Assembly (NCBI GenBank): GCA_016708785.1
Contig: JADJFC010000006.1
Location: forward strand, 194,416-258,415
Reading direction: 5' to 3'
DNA from: Bacteroidota bacterium
GTDB lineage: Bacteria > Bacteroidota > Bacteroidia > AKYH767-A > 2013-40CM-41-45
Length of the DNA: 64,000 bases
Part shown: positions 44,002-53,449 of the stretch, piece after piece
Numbering within the stretch: position 1 is the stretch's first letter
How the letters are laid out: the number at the start of each line of letters is the position of its first letter
The notes under the pieces: model-generated
What the model saw: only the letters and a program-made list of their open reading frames with translations
Database searches by the model: none
Told to the model about the DNA's origin: nothing
Translations under genes and position numbers: made by a program

Positions 44002-46839
44002 ATGAAAACAAATTCTTATGTCCAAAAATTAATTTTATGTGTCTTAGTCAGTTTAATAAATTATTCTTGTTTTGCACAATGGAAGATTGGCATAAATGGG
44101 TTGGGTGATATGTGGGGAGAAACGGATCCTGCTAACAAAATTGACGCAATCGGTATTGGCGATTATTTAGGGAATGCTACTCAACCTGCCGCAGCCCTTG
44201 ACATTACTATTCCCTATCTATTCAATCAAGGTTCAATGCTTGTGAACCAAGGCGAAGCGATTCGTTCTTCTGCTGCAACAGATTTTAACCACACATGGAA
44301 AATGTATACATTTCCTGAAACCGAAAAATTTCGGGTAGAAAATCCAAGTAATAGCCCTGACATCAATCTAAGTGTAATGCAAGAAAAGGGCATACTGCGC
44401 TTACATACAACTGATGGGCTCTATGGTTTAGAAGAGCGAATGCGATTTACTTATGGCTTGGGTGGGCCTTCGGGAAATATCGGCACAACGAAAGCAGCCA
44501 TAAGTTACGGCTCCGGTTTTCTTCCAATAGACCAACCTCAAGCTATTTTGAATCTTGGACATCGTTCTAATTTAGGATCTTTAGGTGCACGTACTTGGAT
44601 GGACGTCGGTACTTTTATGGTAGATGCAGAAGATCAAATGTATGTTGGGATAAAAGATGATCGCGGCACTGGTGGTGCTGATCGTGGTACTGCTGTAATT
44701 AATTGGGGCGATAACCCTACATCCGGATATGGACCGGATATGCTTAAATTTATTTTCACAAGCGGTTTAAATGCAAGTTCTTCTTCTGATGCTGAAAAAG
44801 TGGATGGTTTAGAAATAGCGCGAATGACTGCATATGGAAATATGGGAATTGGAAATATCTGGAACTTAACCAATATTTTGCCAAAACGAAGGCTAGACAT
44901 TTGGGACAATGCGGGTAGCCCAACCTCCAACCCCGCACATGTGAACGGACCGCAATTGCGACTAACAGAAACAGGAAGGACAACCCTCACTGGAGGGAGA
45001 TGGACAGAGCTTGAAACAACAGGATTGGGTGATTTTTATATTCATCCATTCGATGGTACTACGAACCGAAATGTTGGAATAAATACGAATATACCAGGTA
45101 ATACTCTTGAAATAAAAAGTAATGCCGGTACAGCAATTCCGGGATCAAGTGGTTTGCGTTTTACTTATCTAAATACAACTTCAATTCCTCTTGTCACAAA
45201 TCCATTTGGCAGCACAAGTCCTGCTGTATTGAGTGTAGATAATCAAGGCAATGTTGTTTTAGTTAAAGATGAAACAGTTTCTCCAACGAGCGGACTAAAT
45301 ACATGCTCATCAGGAATTCCGGACAACTTTGTTTTGAAAATGGACGTTAGCACAACAAACACAGTTTGTAAAAGTATTGTTTATGATGATGGAACAAACG
45401 TTGGTATAGATGTTCCGAGTTTATTGCCCCTTCAAAAACTAGACGTCAATGGTAATGTTAATGTCAGAGGTACTGCAATAACAAGCGGACTCTACTTCAA
45501 TAATGCCAAATTTGTTTCTACCGGTGGTTCATCAAGTTCAAATGTTTATTTAGGCACTTCTGCAGGACCGACTACTGCTGCACTAACAGGATATAGTAAT
45601 ATTTGTATTGGTGGAAATACAGGAACAAGTATGAATTCTTCCGAAACAGATAATATTATGATTGGACAAAATGCCGGAACAAATTTGAGTGGAGCCGGTG
45701 TTGGAGATAACACTTTGATTGGGCGAAGTGCAGGTTTAAATGTTACAAATGGTCTGGAGAATACATTCATTGGCTATAACGCAGGAACGAATTATTCTTC
45801 AAATCATCATAATACAGCTATCGGAAGCTTCGCAGCTTCATCAGCTACTGGAGTTACAGGCGACAATAATACGTTTATTGGTTATCAGGCTTCAACTACT
45901 AACGGGACTGCTTTTAGCAATAGCACAGCAATTGGAGTTTATTCATCTGTCGATGCAAGTGATTGTTTAGTTCTTGGGAATGTTAATGGTGTAACTCCTA
46001 CCAATGTCGGTACAAGAGTTTTAATTGGATACACTAATCCTTCAACTGCAGTTAATACCGATTTTCGATTGTATGTAAATTCTGGTGCCAATGGACATGC
46101 AGGATTTTTTAATGGCGATACTTACAATGCGGGAACTTATTATCCTTCCGATAGAATTTTAAAAATGAATATTCAACCCATTCAAAATTCATCAGATATA
46201 ATAAATCGACTTGAACCTAAGACATATAATTACGACCAAATAAATCATCCCGGAATTAAATTGCCTTCCGGAGATCAATATGGATTAATTGCAGAAGATT
46301 TAGACATGATTCTGCCTGGACTTACAAAGCAATTTACTGCCCCTGCTGTTAAGGATGCTTTAGGAAATATCATAACACAAGAAGAAACGTTTAAAGGAGT
46401 AAATTATACACCCTTAATAAGTTTATTGATTCAAGGCTTCAAGGATCAGCAACAACATATAGATTCGTTGATGATGCGATTAAATAATTTAGAAGTTGCT
46501 ATGAACGCGTGCTGCAGCAGCTCTTCAAGCCAACGGACATCTGTTAACAGCATTGACATTGAATTAACTTCGGAAAATTCAATCATACTGAATCAGAATG
46601 ACCCGAATCCTTTTGCTGAACAAACAAGAATTTCGTTCAATGTTCCAACTGATGTAATGGAAGCAAAAATTATTTTCTTCGATAACTCGGGACATATTTT
46701 GCAAACCGTAAAAATAAACGAACGCGGCGCAGGACAAATAAATGTGTATGGTGAAAAGTTGAGTAGCGGCATTTATAGTTACACACTAATCGCTGACGGG
46801 AAAGTCATCGATACGAAAAAAATGCTTGTGACAAAGTAA
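44002..46839 (+). CDS. Tail-fibre-like protein with S74 chaperone domain and T9SS sorting domain
   Basis: A 945-residue secreted protein. The signal peptide ends SCFAQ. Residues about 510-690 hold trimeric-fibre-like repeats with phased IGxNAG/IGxxAG units (IMIGQNAGTNL, TLIGRSAGLN, TFIGYNAGTNY, AIGSFAAS). An S74 intramolecular chaperone/peptidase domain follows, with the Ser-Lys dyad SDRILK (Ser716, Lys721) and YGLIAEDLDMILP. A heptad coiled coil (DQQQHIDSLMMRLNNLE) and a type A sorting domain end it (LNQNDPNPFAEQT, SGIYSYTLIADG). By analogy with phage fibres, self-cleavage would occur before Ser716. Confidence 0.85.
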   Translation: MKTNSYVQKLILCVLVSLINYSCFAQWKIGINGLGDMWGETDPANKIDAIGIGDYLGNATQPAAALDITIPYLFNQGSMLVNQGEAIRSSAATDFNHTWKMYTFPETEKFRVENPSNSPDINLSVMQEKGILRLHTTDGLYGLEERMRFTYGLGGPSGNIGTTKAAISYGSGFLPIDQPQAILNLGHRSNLGSLGARTWMDVGTFMVDAEDQMYVGIKDDRGTGGADRGTAVINWGDNPTSGYGPDMLKFIFTSGLNASSSSDAEKVDGLEIARMTAYGNMGIGNIWNLTNILPKRRLDIWDNAGSPTSNPAHVNGPQLRLTETGRTTLTGGRWTELETTGLGDFYIHPFDGTTNRNVGINTNIPGNTLEIKSNAGTAIPGSSGLRFTYLNTTSIPLVTNPFGSTSPAVLSVDNQGNVVLVKDETVSPTSGLNTCSSGIPDNFVLKMDVSTTNTVCKSIVYDDGTNVGIDVPSLLPLQKLDVNGNVNVRGTAITSGLYFNNAKFVSTGGSSSSNVYLGTSAGPTTAALTGYSNICIGGNTGTSMNSSETDNIMIGQNAGTNLSGAGVGDNTLIGRSAGLNVTNGLENTFIGYNAGTNYSSNHHNTAIGSFAASSATGVTGDNNTFIGYQASTTNGTAFSNSTAIGVYSSVDASDCLVLGNVNGVTPTNVGTRVLIGYTNPSTAVNTDFRLYVNSGANGHAGFFNGDTYNAGTYYPSDRILKMNIQPIQNSSDIINRLEPKTYNYDQINHPGIKLPSGDQYGLIAEDLDMILPGLTKQFTAPAVKDALGNIITQEETFKGVNYTPLISLLIQGFKDQQQHIDSLMMRLNNLEVAMNACCSSSSSQRTSVNSIDIELTSENSIILNQNDPNPFAEQTRISFNVPTDVMEAKIIFFDNSGHILQTVKINERGAGQINVYGEKLSSGIYSYTLIADGKVIDTKKMLVTK

Positions 46840-46850
46840 TGCATTCGATC

Positions 46851-46913
46851 GTTTAAAAAGTTTAATGGGTTTAAGGTGGGCGCAGCACTTTAAACCCATT
46901 AAACACTTTAAAC
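46851..46913. repeat. 28-bp hairpin between convergent genes, GTTTAA family (copy 2)
   Basis: GTTTAAAAAGTTTAATGGGT... (46851-46878) pairs with 46886-46913 at 25 of 28 positions over a GC-rich 7-nt loop (GGCGCAG). It lies 11 nt after one stop and 14 nt before the other, so it can serve as a bidirectional terminator. Confidence 0.92.
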
Positions 46914-46927
46914 CATACTTCAACTTG

Positions 46928-49900
46928 TTATTTACTTATCACAAGCGTCCCAGTCTTCCTCGACTTAGCATTCGTATACGTATAAAAATAAACCCCCGGA
47001 ACCAGCTCCGTAGTTTCAACCCGGAACAAATGCTCACCACTGTCTAAGTTTCCATCGACAACTGTTTGAACTAGTTTGCCGGTAACATCAAAGATCTTAA
47101 CTGACACGGATTGACTTTCATTCGTTACAAATGCAAAGACTGCATAATCGCCGGCAGGATTCGGATAAACGTATAATGGCGAATTGTTTTTTATTTCTGA
47201 AGTTGATGTTCCAGGCTCGAGAACGATCACTGAATCACATTTCACACATGAATTTGAATCGGTGATGCAAATCATATATGTTCCTGCTGTTAATCCGGTC
47301 ACAATTGATGTTGTGAAATTTCCCGGCGTCCATGAATAAGAATAGGGCGGGAATCCTCCTCTGACCGTTGCATCTGCTGTTCCATCAGCACAGGAAATAC
47401 AACTTGCATCGGTATGCGAAGTGATCAAACTCAATGAATCATCTTGTGTGAATGTAAATTGTCTGTTCTCAATACAACCTAAGGCATCAGAGATCGTCAC
47501 ATCTATAGTACCTGAACAACCATTCGAAATTGTTTCTGTGGTTTCGCCGTTACTCCATAAATATGAATAAGGTGCCGAACCTCCACTTACACTCAACTCT
47601 GCACTTCCTGTACACTCTGCAAAACAAGTATGACCGGAAGACGTTGACGTGACTACAACAGGATCAGGCGACTGCACTAATGCTGATGCAATTGCTGTGC
47701 ATCCATGATCGTCTGTTAGAAGTACGCTATATGTTCCGGGTGATAAATTCGTTGCTGAATCTGTTGTTTGTCCTGAAGGTGTCCACAAATAAGTATATGG
47801 CATTGTTCCGCCACCTACACTTGCAACAATTCTTCCATCGGTATTTCCAAAGCAACTGACATCATAAGGAATCATCAATGCTCCTAATGGCGATGGCTCC
47901 GGAAGGATCACGCCTATGCTATCCTGACATCCCAGATTATCAATTACTACAACAGAATAAATTCCACCAAGAATTTGTGTTGCTGAATTTGTATTTGAAA
48001 CATCAGGCAACCAGGTATAACTATATGGTCCTGTTCCTCCTGTTGTGGAAAGAACAATTGATCCATCGTCTGTTGAATTACATGATGTCTCTACCAATGA
48101 TGTTACATTTAAATCAGGCAATGATGATGTAGTGACTGTAACGCCTAAATTTCGTGAACATAAATTAGCATCTGATACTACAATCGTATAATTTCCAGGC
48201 GACAATCCGGTTGCTATTGCACTTGATGAGACATTCGGTGTCCATGAAAAATTATATGGAGCATTACCACCTGATGGCGAAAGATTTACTTCTCCATTTG
48301 CTAGTCCACACGTTGAATTTACAACGGAAGAGATCACCGCCAATCTTGTTGGCTGCAATACAGTTGCCGATTGTGTCGTTGAACAATTGCGACTGTCTGT
48401 TACTCTCACAGAATAATTTCCTGCAAGCAGATTTGTTGCAATAGAATCTGTTCCGCCGGAAGGTGTCCACAAGTATGTATATGGCCTTGTTCCTCCTGAA
48501 GCATTTGCTTCCAAGCGGCCATTATTTCCGCCGTAACAACTAACACTGTCAGCTGTTGAAACAATTGAAAGTTGATCGGGCTGAAGAATTTCTACTTGCT
48601 GGATCGTAGTACATCCATTGTCATCATTTATTTCTACAGAATAAATTCCGGCTTGTAAATTTGTTGCGACAGAATCAGATCCGCCAACAGGCGACCATGA
48701 AAATGTCATCGGCGCTTTTGCTCCGGTGACACTCACTGTTGCTGCTCCATTCGAACCGCCAAAGCAACTTACACTGACATTATTTGAAATCGCTACAGTC
48801 ATTCCACTTGCACTATTTACAATTACGGATTGCTCAAGAGTACATCCACGTTGATCTGTTATCGTCACAGAATAATTACCTGCTACAATATTATTTATCG
48901 CCGCTGTTGTTTGTCCGTTAGGTTGCCACAAATAAGTATACGTTCCCGTTCCACCTGAAGCATTAACCTGAGCGCTTCCTGTAGCCGATGCACAAATGGA
49001 AGTTGTTGAAGATGTTGTTGCTGAAAGTGCAGCAGGATTCGTCAATGTCACTCCTGAATTCACTGAACAATTAAAACTATCTCTAACGGTTACATTATAT
49101 GTTCCTGGTGCAAGTCCTGAGATGGTACTTGATGTTTGTCCACCGACATTCCATAAATAAGTAAGCGTACCTGTTCCTCCTGATGAAATCACTGAAGCAC
49201 TTCCATCACTACCATTGTTGCAATTCACAGGAGTGGAAGAAACAGTTGCATTGATAACAGGAGCTTGCGAAATATTAACCGACTCTGTACGTGAGCAATT
49301 ATTTACGTCGGTGACAGTGACAGAATAAGAACCGGCAGAAATATTATTGATCGTTGATCCGGTTTGATTTCCCGGCAACCAGTTGTATTGATACGAACCT
49401 ATTCCACCACTTACAGTTGCTTGTGCTGAACCTGTTGATCCACCATAACATCTCACATCGGTTTCCGTAACTGAAACAATGATCGGTGTAGGTTGTGAAA
49501 TGACAATGTTCATGCTCGCTGGACAACCTGTTACATCTGTTGCTGTCACGGTATAATTTCCGGCTAATAAATTTGTTGCTGTTGAATTTGATCCTCCTGA
49601 TGGCGACCAACTATAAGTGTATGGTCCACTGCCTCCTGAAACTGTAACTGATGCTGATCCTCCGGCTTGATTGAAGCAGGTTGCATTCGTAACATTGTTC
49701 AAGGCAATGATCGGTGATGATGGATTTACAATATTTACAGTTGTCGTCTTCGAACAACCACCTGCATCAGTGACGATCACAGAATAACTTCCGGAGCACA
49801 AATTTGTCGCAGTAGCTGTTGTTTGTCCATCAGACCATGCATACGTAAATGGCGAAGTACCGCCACTCACATTTGCAGTTGCCTGTCCGGCGCAACCCGA

Positions 49901-51961
49901 TGCATCGCATGGCGCATTCACGGCACTTGCATTTACCGTTAGTAATGCAGGTTGAGTAATCGTTGCAGTTGCTGTTCGCTTACATCCTATTGCATCGGTA
50001 AATTCTACGGTTTGTATTCCGGCACACATGCCACTCAGAGTATCGTTATCACTGCCATTATCCCATTGATAGGTTTTCTGATATGGCGAAGTTCCGACAG
50101 CGACTAATTGTCCATCGCATGCATTCAGACAAGAAACATTTTGCTGAACAATATTCAATGAACAATTACATCTTCCCGGCATATTTGAATCGAGCCACGA
50201 TAATCGTCTGCTCATCCAATTTTTCAGATTCTGAATTTCTCCTGCATAAGTTGATGGTTGAGGCGAAGGATTCGGCCACACATATGTTCCAAGAATTGGC
50301 CATTGATTAAAATTCCAGTCTTTCGATTCATTCAACAAATTTGCAATGGAATCTATTACGCCATTTATATGCGACAGACTTAAAACGTTGTTTCTGTAAT
50401 CTGTCCAGCGGCATTTCATCTGATTGGTATAATTCGTATCCTGTTGCAATTTTTGCCACCAGAAAGGAACCTGCCAGCTATCGCCTGTACATGAGAATAA
50501 ATATGCCCAGCCGGTTGTATCTGTTGCATCACAATAATTCGCATTTCCATAGGCAATATCGTAATCCCAAACCGGACCGGCTTTCAAAGTCTTTTCTTTG
50601 TCTTTGTACAAATACGAACTGATCCGATATCCATCGACATTCTTGCTCAACTCATTCGAGAAAAAATAATCGATCCATGAACCGTTGCCGATAAATTTCT
50701 GATAGCCTACAATTGAATCACGAAAATTATTTCCTGCCAAGGCGTTTTCAAAACTATCGACATAAGCCTTAATATATGCCTTTTGCGAAGGAACTATACT
50801 GTCAGTTGAAGGATAGTCATATTGAATGAAAATATCCTGACCATTTGAATGATTGATTGGCGCATAAGCAGAAGTCCAGCCATCGCCACCACTCCCTGTT
50901 GTCTTATCGATCTTAACTATGTACCCTCCTGTTATATCCGGTGCAGTGATTTCCGTTCTTTCCAGCTTACTTATATCGACACGATTTTTATCGCGTTTCA
51001 GACTTTCCATAAAAACATATACTCCCCAGTATTGTCCATTGAGAACAACATCAACATATTTTGTTCGAACAGCGTAATGACCCATTTCATTTGCGAGTTG
51101 GTATGAAACAACATTTCTGCAAAATGATTTATCGGTATAATTTGCACTAAGGATCCAGTCGTGTTCTGAAGGCATTCCTAACAATGAAGTATCGACATTC
51201 ACTAAACCACTATTATCACGCGTTTCAAAACCAAAAGACTTTTTCGGAAACATTTGTGAACTGGAGCCTCTTACTTCTATTGCAATTTTACCATCGTAAT
51301 TATTTGGAACATCAGACACATGATTTCTCAAACCAATTCCATTATCGATGATCTTCATATCGACAATGATCTTTGGATCATCAGGAATTGTTTGTCCATT
51401 TGTATTGATGATCACAATTGGCAATGAGGATTCCGTAAAAATAAATGTCAATGCAGGTGAATTACTGAATTTAATACTCCAACCCGTTAAAGATCCGGTG
51501 ACACCGTTGTTAGAATCATCGATGACACGCAATTGCCATGTTCCATTTCCATTCTGGTTATTATTCACTCTCCAAAGATCTCCTTCGGGTTTAAACGTTC
51601 CTGTGAAAGGCGCGCTTCCGGAAGTGATTGACGTACTTGCGCTATGCTTGAAAACAGTATTCGTGAAATTGTTTCCTGTACCACCGTTGTCAGTAGTCAG
51701 TTCGATCATTGTTCCATCAGGAGCAGCAAGAAAACAATCGATGTCGCGATCTGATCCATGTGAAATATTTATCGTTACGGATTCCAATCCATAATTGAAA
51801 TCGATTGGATTGGCAAGACCTGTAACAGGAATATTAAATCGTGATGTATCGGTCAATGTAATAATTGATCCACCGGAGCCTGTAAAAACCTGTGCATTCA
51901 AACTATCCTTAGAAAAAAAGAATAGCAGAAATCCACATAAAAAAATCTTGAGTGTTCTCAT
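46928..51961 (-). CDS. CotH-kinase/SprB-repeat giant T9SS surface protein
   Basis: A 1677-residue protein. The order is: signal peptide; a proprotein-convertase P-like beta domain at about 25-165 (YGLESVTINISHGSDRDIDC, GTWQLRVIDDSNN); a CotH domain at about 180-590 with the active-site-like VWDYDIAYGN; then 13 SprB-type repeats of about 76 residues each at about 598-1585 (pattern C...G.A...SGG..PY.Y.W...T.GL..G.Y.V.VTD..GC). A type A sorting domain ends it (LYVYPNPAGDYAV, GVYFYTYTNAKS). SprB repeats are known from the gliding adhesin SprB. Adhesion or matrix binding is likely. CotH kinases phosphorylate secreted proteins. Confidence 0.9.
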   Translation of the reverse strand: MRTLKIFLCGFLLFFFSKDSLNAQVFTGSGGSIITLTDTSRFNIPVTGLANPIDFNYGLESVTINISHGSDRDIDCFLAAPDGTMIELTTDNGGTGNNFTNTVFKHSASTSITSGSAPFTGTFKPEGDLWRVNNNQNGNGTWQLRVIDDSNNGVTGSLTGWSIKFSNSPALTFIFTESSLPIVIINTNGQTIPDDPKIIVDMKIIDNGIGLRNHVSDVPNNYDGKIAIEVRGSSSQMFPKKSFGFETRDNSGLVNVDTSLLGMPSEHDWILSANYTDKSFCRNVVSYQLANEMGHYAVRTKYVDVVLNGQYWGVYVFMESLKRDKNRVDISKLERTEITAPDITGGYIVKIDKTTGSGGDGWTSAYAPINHSNGQDIFIQYDYPSTDSIVPSQKAYIKAYVDSFENALAGNNFRDSIVGYQKFIGNGSWIDYFFSNELSKNVDGYRISSYLYKDKEKTLKAGPVWDYDIAYGNANYCDATDTTGWAYLFSCTGDSWQVPFWWQKLQQDTNYTNQMKCRWTDYRNNVLSLSHINGVIDSIANLLNESKDWNFNQWPILGTYVWPNPSPQPSTYAGEIQNLKNWMSRRLSWLDSNMPGRCNCSLNIVQQNVSCLNACDGQLVAVGTSPYQKTYQWDNGSDNDTLSGMCAGIQTVEFTDAIGCKRTATATITQPALLTVNASAVNAPCDASGCAGQATANVSGGTSPFTYAWSDGQTTATATNLCSGSYSVIVTDAGGCSKTTTVNIVNPSSPIIALNNVTNATCFNQAGGSASVTVSGGSGPYTYSWSPSGGSNSTATNLLAGNYTVTATDVTGCPASMNIVISQPTPIIVSVTETDVRCYGGSTGSAQATVSGGIGSYQYNWLPGNQTGSTINNISAGSYSVTVTDVNNCSRTESVNISQAPVINATVSSTPVNCNNGSDGSASVISSGGTGTLTYLWNVGGQTSSTISGLAPGTYNVTVRDSFNCSVNSGVTLTNPAALSATTSSTTSICASATGSAQVNASGGTGTYTYLWQPNGQTTAAINNIVAGNYSVTITDQRGCTLEQSVIVNSASGMTVAISNNVSVSCFGGSNGAATVSVTGAKAPMTFSWSPVGGSDSVATNLQAGIYSVEINDDNGCTTIQQVEILQPDQLSIVSTADSVSCYGGNNGRLEANASGGTRPYTYLWTPSGGTDSIATNLLAGNYSVRVTDSRNCSTTQSATVLQPTRLAVISSVVNSTCGLANGEVNLSPSGGNAPYNFSWTPNVSSSAIATGLSPGNYTIVVSDANLCSRNLGVTVTTSSLPDLNVTSLVETSCNSTDDGSIVLSTTGGTGPYSYTWLPDVSNTNSATQILGGIYSVVVIDNLGCQDSIGVILPEPSPLGALMIPYDVSCFGNTDGRIVASVGGGTMPYTYLWTPSGQTTDSATNLSPGTYSVLLTDDHGCTAIASALVQSPDPVVVTSTSSGHTCFAECTGSAELSVSGGSAPYSYLWSNGETTETISNGCSGTIDVTISDALGCIENRQFTFTQDDSLSLITSHTDASCISCADGTADATVRGGFPPYSYSWTPGNFTTSIVTGLTAGTYMICITDSNSCVKCDSVIVLEPGTSTSEIKNNSPLYVYPNPAGDYAVFAFVTNESQSVSVKIFDVTGKLVQTVVDGNLDSGEHLFRVETTELVPGVYFYTYTNAKSRKTGTLVISK

Positions 51962-52112
51962 GAGAAAATAAGTCTTAATGAATGATTGCGAAACAGAAAA
52001 TTCCGGTTCACATCATTGTATTTTACTCTTTAGAGACTTGAAAAGTTGTTCTAAAAATAGCTAAAATAGCTCTAAATGTTACAATTATTTATTTATTTCA
52101 CTGGAACTTTTC

Positions 52113-52505
52113 CTACACCTCAAAAGCAAGAGCAGCAATAACTATCGTAGTACCTGCGAAAAGAGTCCCCTGTGTTTTTAGTCCGGAATAAATCAAAAAA
52201 GAAGAAAACGCCATTCCACTCATAATAATAACAAAAGCAAATATCACTCTTAACAAGTCAAGAGAGTGAATTCTAGAGTTGCTATTTTCAAAAAGACTCA
52301 TTCTTCTTTCATTAAAATTTATCCTTGCAGCTTGCTCTTGTTCTGCACGAGCTTTCAGCCAATTTACACATTCAGGATCTACTTCTTTGTACTTTGCTAA
52401 CTCTGCAGCTTCAGGAAGAAAGCTGTCATCTGTTGTTTCTATATGTTCAATTGCAGATGTATTTCCCCTCTGAGCCGCCTTAATTTGACGAGAACTCTTT
52501 CCCAT
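52113..52505 (-). CDS. DUF2335-like small membrane protein
   Basis: A 130-residue protein. A polar N-terminus is followed by a charged helix typical of DUF2335 (DPECVNWLKARAEQEQAARI, NFNERRMSLFENSNSRI) and two C-terminal membrane helices (LLRVIFAFVIIMSGMAFSSF, TLFAGTTIVIAALAF). The family has no known function. It starts 12 nt after the stop of a small ORF, so the two probably form one transcript under the TATCTTTG box at 52776-52783. Confidence 0.7.
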   Translation of the reverse strand: MGKSSRQIKAAQRGNTSAIEHIETTDDSFLPEAAELAKYKEVDPECVNWLKARAEQEQAARINFNERRMSLFENSNSRIHSLDLLRVIFAFVIIMSGMAFSSFLIYSGLKTQGTLFAGTTIVIAALAFEV

Positions 52506-52516
52506 TTCAAAAAAAA

Positions 52517-52762
52517 TTATTTATGACAATAATCGTGATGGGCCTTTTTTATGTCATTGCTTACATTCTTCCAATCTGCTCTAAGATTAGCTTTATCAGC
52601 AGACCGTTCAATATATTTTGTGTCCGACATATCAACATCAAACAAGTCATTTAAACTTCTCTGATCGGTATGAGAAACAGAAAAACTCCATTCATTCCTG
52701 AAAAGAATTCCACTAAAAATTTTAAATACTTGTTCATGATTGTTGAACGATTTAAGTGTCCA
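52517..52762 (-). CDS. Small ORF upstream of the DUF2335-like gene, start unclear
   Basis: An 81-codon reading frame with good coding character: WTLKSFNNHEQVFKIFSG, FRNEWSFSVSHTDQ, LFDVDMSDTKYIERSADKAN, then LRADWKNVSNDIKKAHHDYC. It has no in-frame ATG near its beginning. An ATG at 52763 sits one base out of frame, 12 nt after a -7 box, so one base is probably wrong just after it. I do not recognise the family. Pairing with a small membrane protein gives a two-gene cassette. Confidence 0.5.
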   Translation of the reverse strand, partial: WTLKSFNNHEQVFKIFSGILFRNEWSFSVSHTDQRSLNDLFDVDMSDTKYIERSADKANLRADWKNVSNDIKKAHHDYCHK

Positions 52763-52775
52763 TTTGTTTACACTG

Positions 52776-52783
52776 CAAAGATA
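52776..52783 (-). promoter_or_regulatory. -7 box upstream of the small ORF / DUF2335 pair
   Basis: The minus strand reads TATCTTTG, an exact TAnnTTTG match, 12 nt before the ATG at 52763. It supports a real transcript through the small ORF. Confidence 0.5.
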
Positions 52784-52855
52784 TTAAGTAAAACAGGAAG
52801 ACTCCAACCAATAAATGATGGATATTATATTATTTAATTAAAAGTTTATTTAAAC

Positions 52856-53353
52856 TCAGTCAAGGAAAACCATTACCTGATTCTTGTCTACTTTATCTCC
52901 TTTGATGACTTTCACCGATTTCACAACTCCATCGGCCGGCGATTTCAGGATATTTTCCATTTTCATGGCTTCTAAAACAACAATAGCATCGCCTTTCTTG
53001 ATTTTTTGGCCACTTTCAACCATAACCTGAAGTACCATTCCCGGCATTGGCGCTTTTATGTCATTAACTTTCTTTCCTGCAGCACCATCAATTCCCATTT
53101 GTTGTAAAAGCTGGTCAAATCGATCTTGTACTTTAACTGTATAAATAGTGCTATTTACCTTAATTTCAAAGCTTTTCTCGTCATTATCATAAGAAATTAC
53201 TTCAGCCGTAAATGATTGGTGATCACTTATAATATGAAATTTTCCTTCTTTGAACTCCAGAACATCGGCATCAAATGGCTTGGTATCTATAGAATTACTT
53301 CCGTTTTCCGACGCTATTGTGAAGTCCTTTTTATCTACTGTTACTTTGTACAT
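52856..53353 (-). CDS. Biotin carboxyl carrier protein-type subunit
   Basis: A biotinyl-domain protein of 165 residues from ATG 53353. The C-terminal biotinyl domain (APMPGMVLQVMVESGQKIKK) carries the biotinylation motif EAMKMEN with Lys131. The N-terminal region is typical of the BCCP-like subunit of propionyl-/acyl-CoA carboxylases of Bacteroidota. Its partner carboxylase genes are not adjacent. The longer frame to 53395 adds 14 unlikely residues. A TATCTTTA box 4 nt before this ATG supports the shorter form. Confidence 0.9.
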   Translation of the reverse strand: MYKVTVDKKDFTIASENGSNSIDTKPFDADVLEFKEGKFHIISDHQSFTAEVISYDNDEKSFEIKVNSTIYTVKVQDRFDQLLQQMGIDGAAGKKVNDIKAPMPGMVLQVMVESGQKIKKGDAIVVLEAMKMENILKSPADGVVKSVKVIKGDKVDKNQVMVFLD

Positions 53354-53357
53354 AAAG

Positions 53358-53365
53358 TAAAGATA
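53358..53365 (-). promoter_or_regulatory. -7-like box of the biotin carrier gene, leaderless spacing
   Basis: The minus strand reads TATCTTTA, one mismatch from TAnnTTTG, and 4 nt (CTTT) separate it from ATG 53353. The spacing equals that at sdaA and the M1 gene. Confidence 0.45.
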
Positions 53366-53437
53366 GAGATTTTTAACAAAAACTCTTAAAGCCATTATAA
53401 ATATTCGAAAATAAAGTGCTTTTTTTTATTCAAATTC

Positions 53438-53445
53438 TATCTTTG
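53438..53445 (+). promoter_or_regulatory. -7 box of the M1 aminopeptidase operon, leaderless spacing
   Basis: TATCTTTG is an exact TAnnTTTG match followed by 4 nt (AACG) and ATG 53450. A leaderless transcript is implied. Confidence 0.6.
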
Positions 53446-53449
53446 AACG

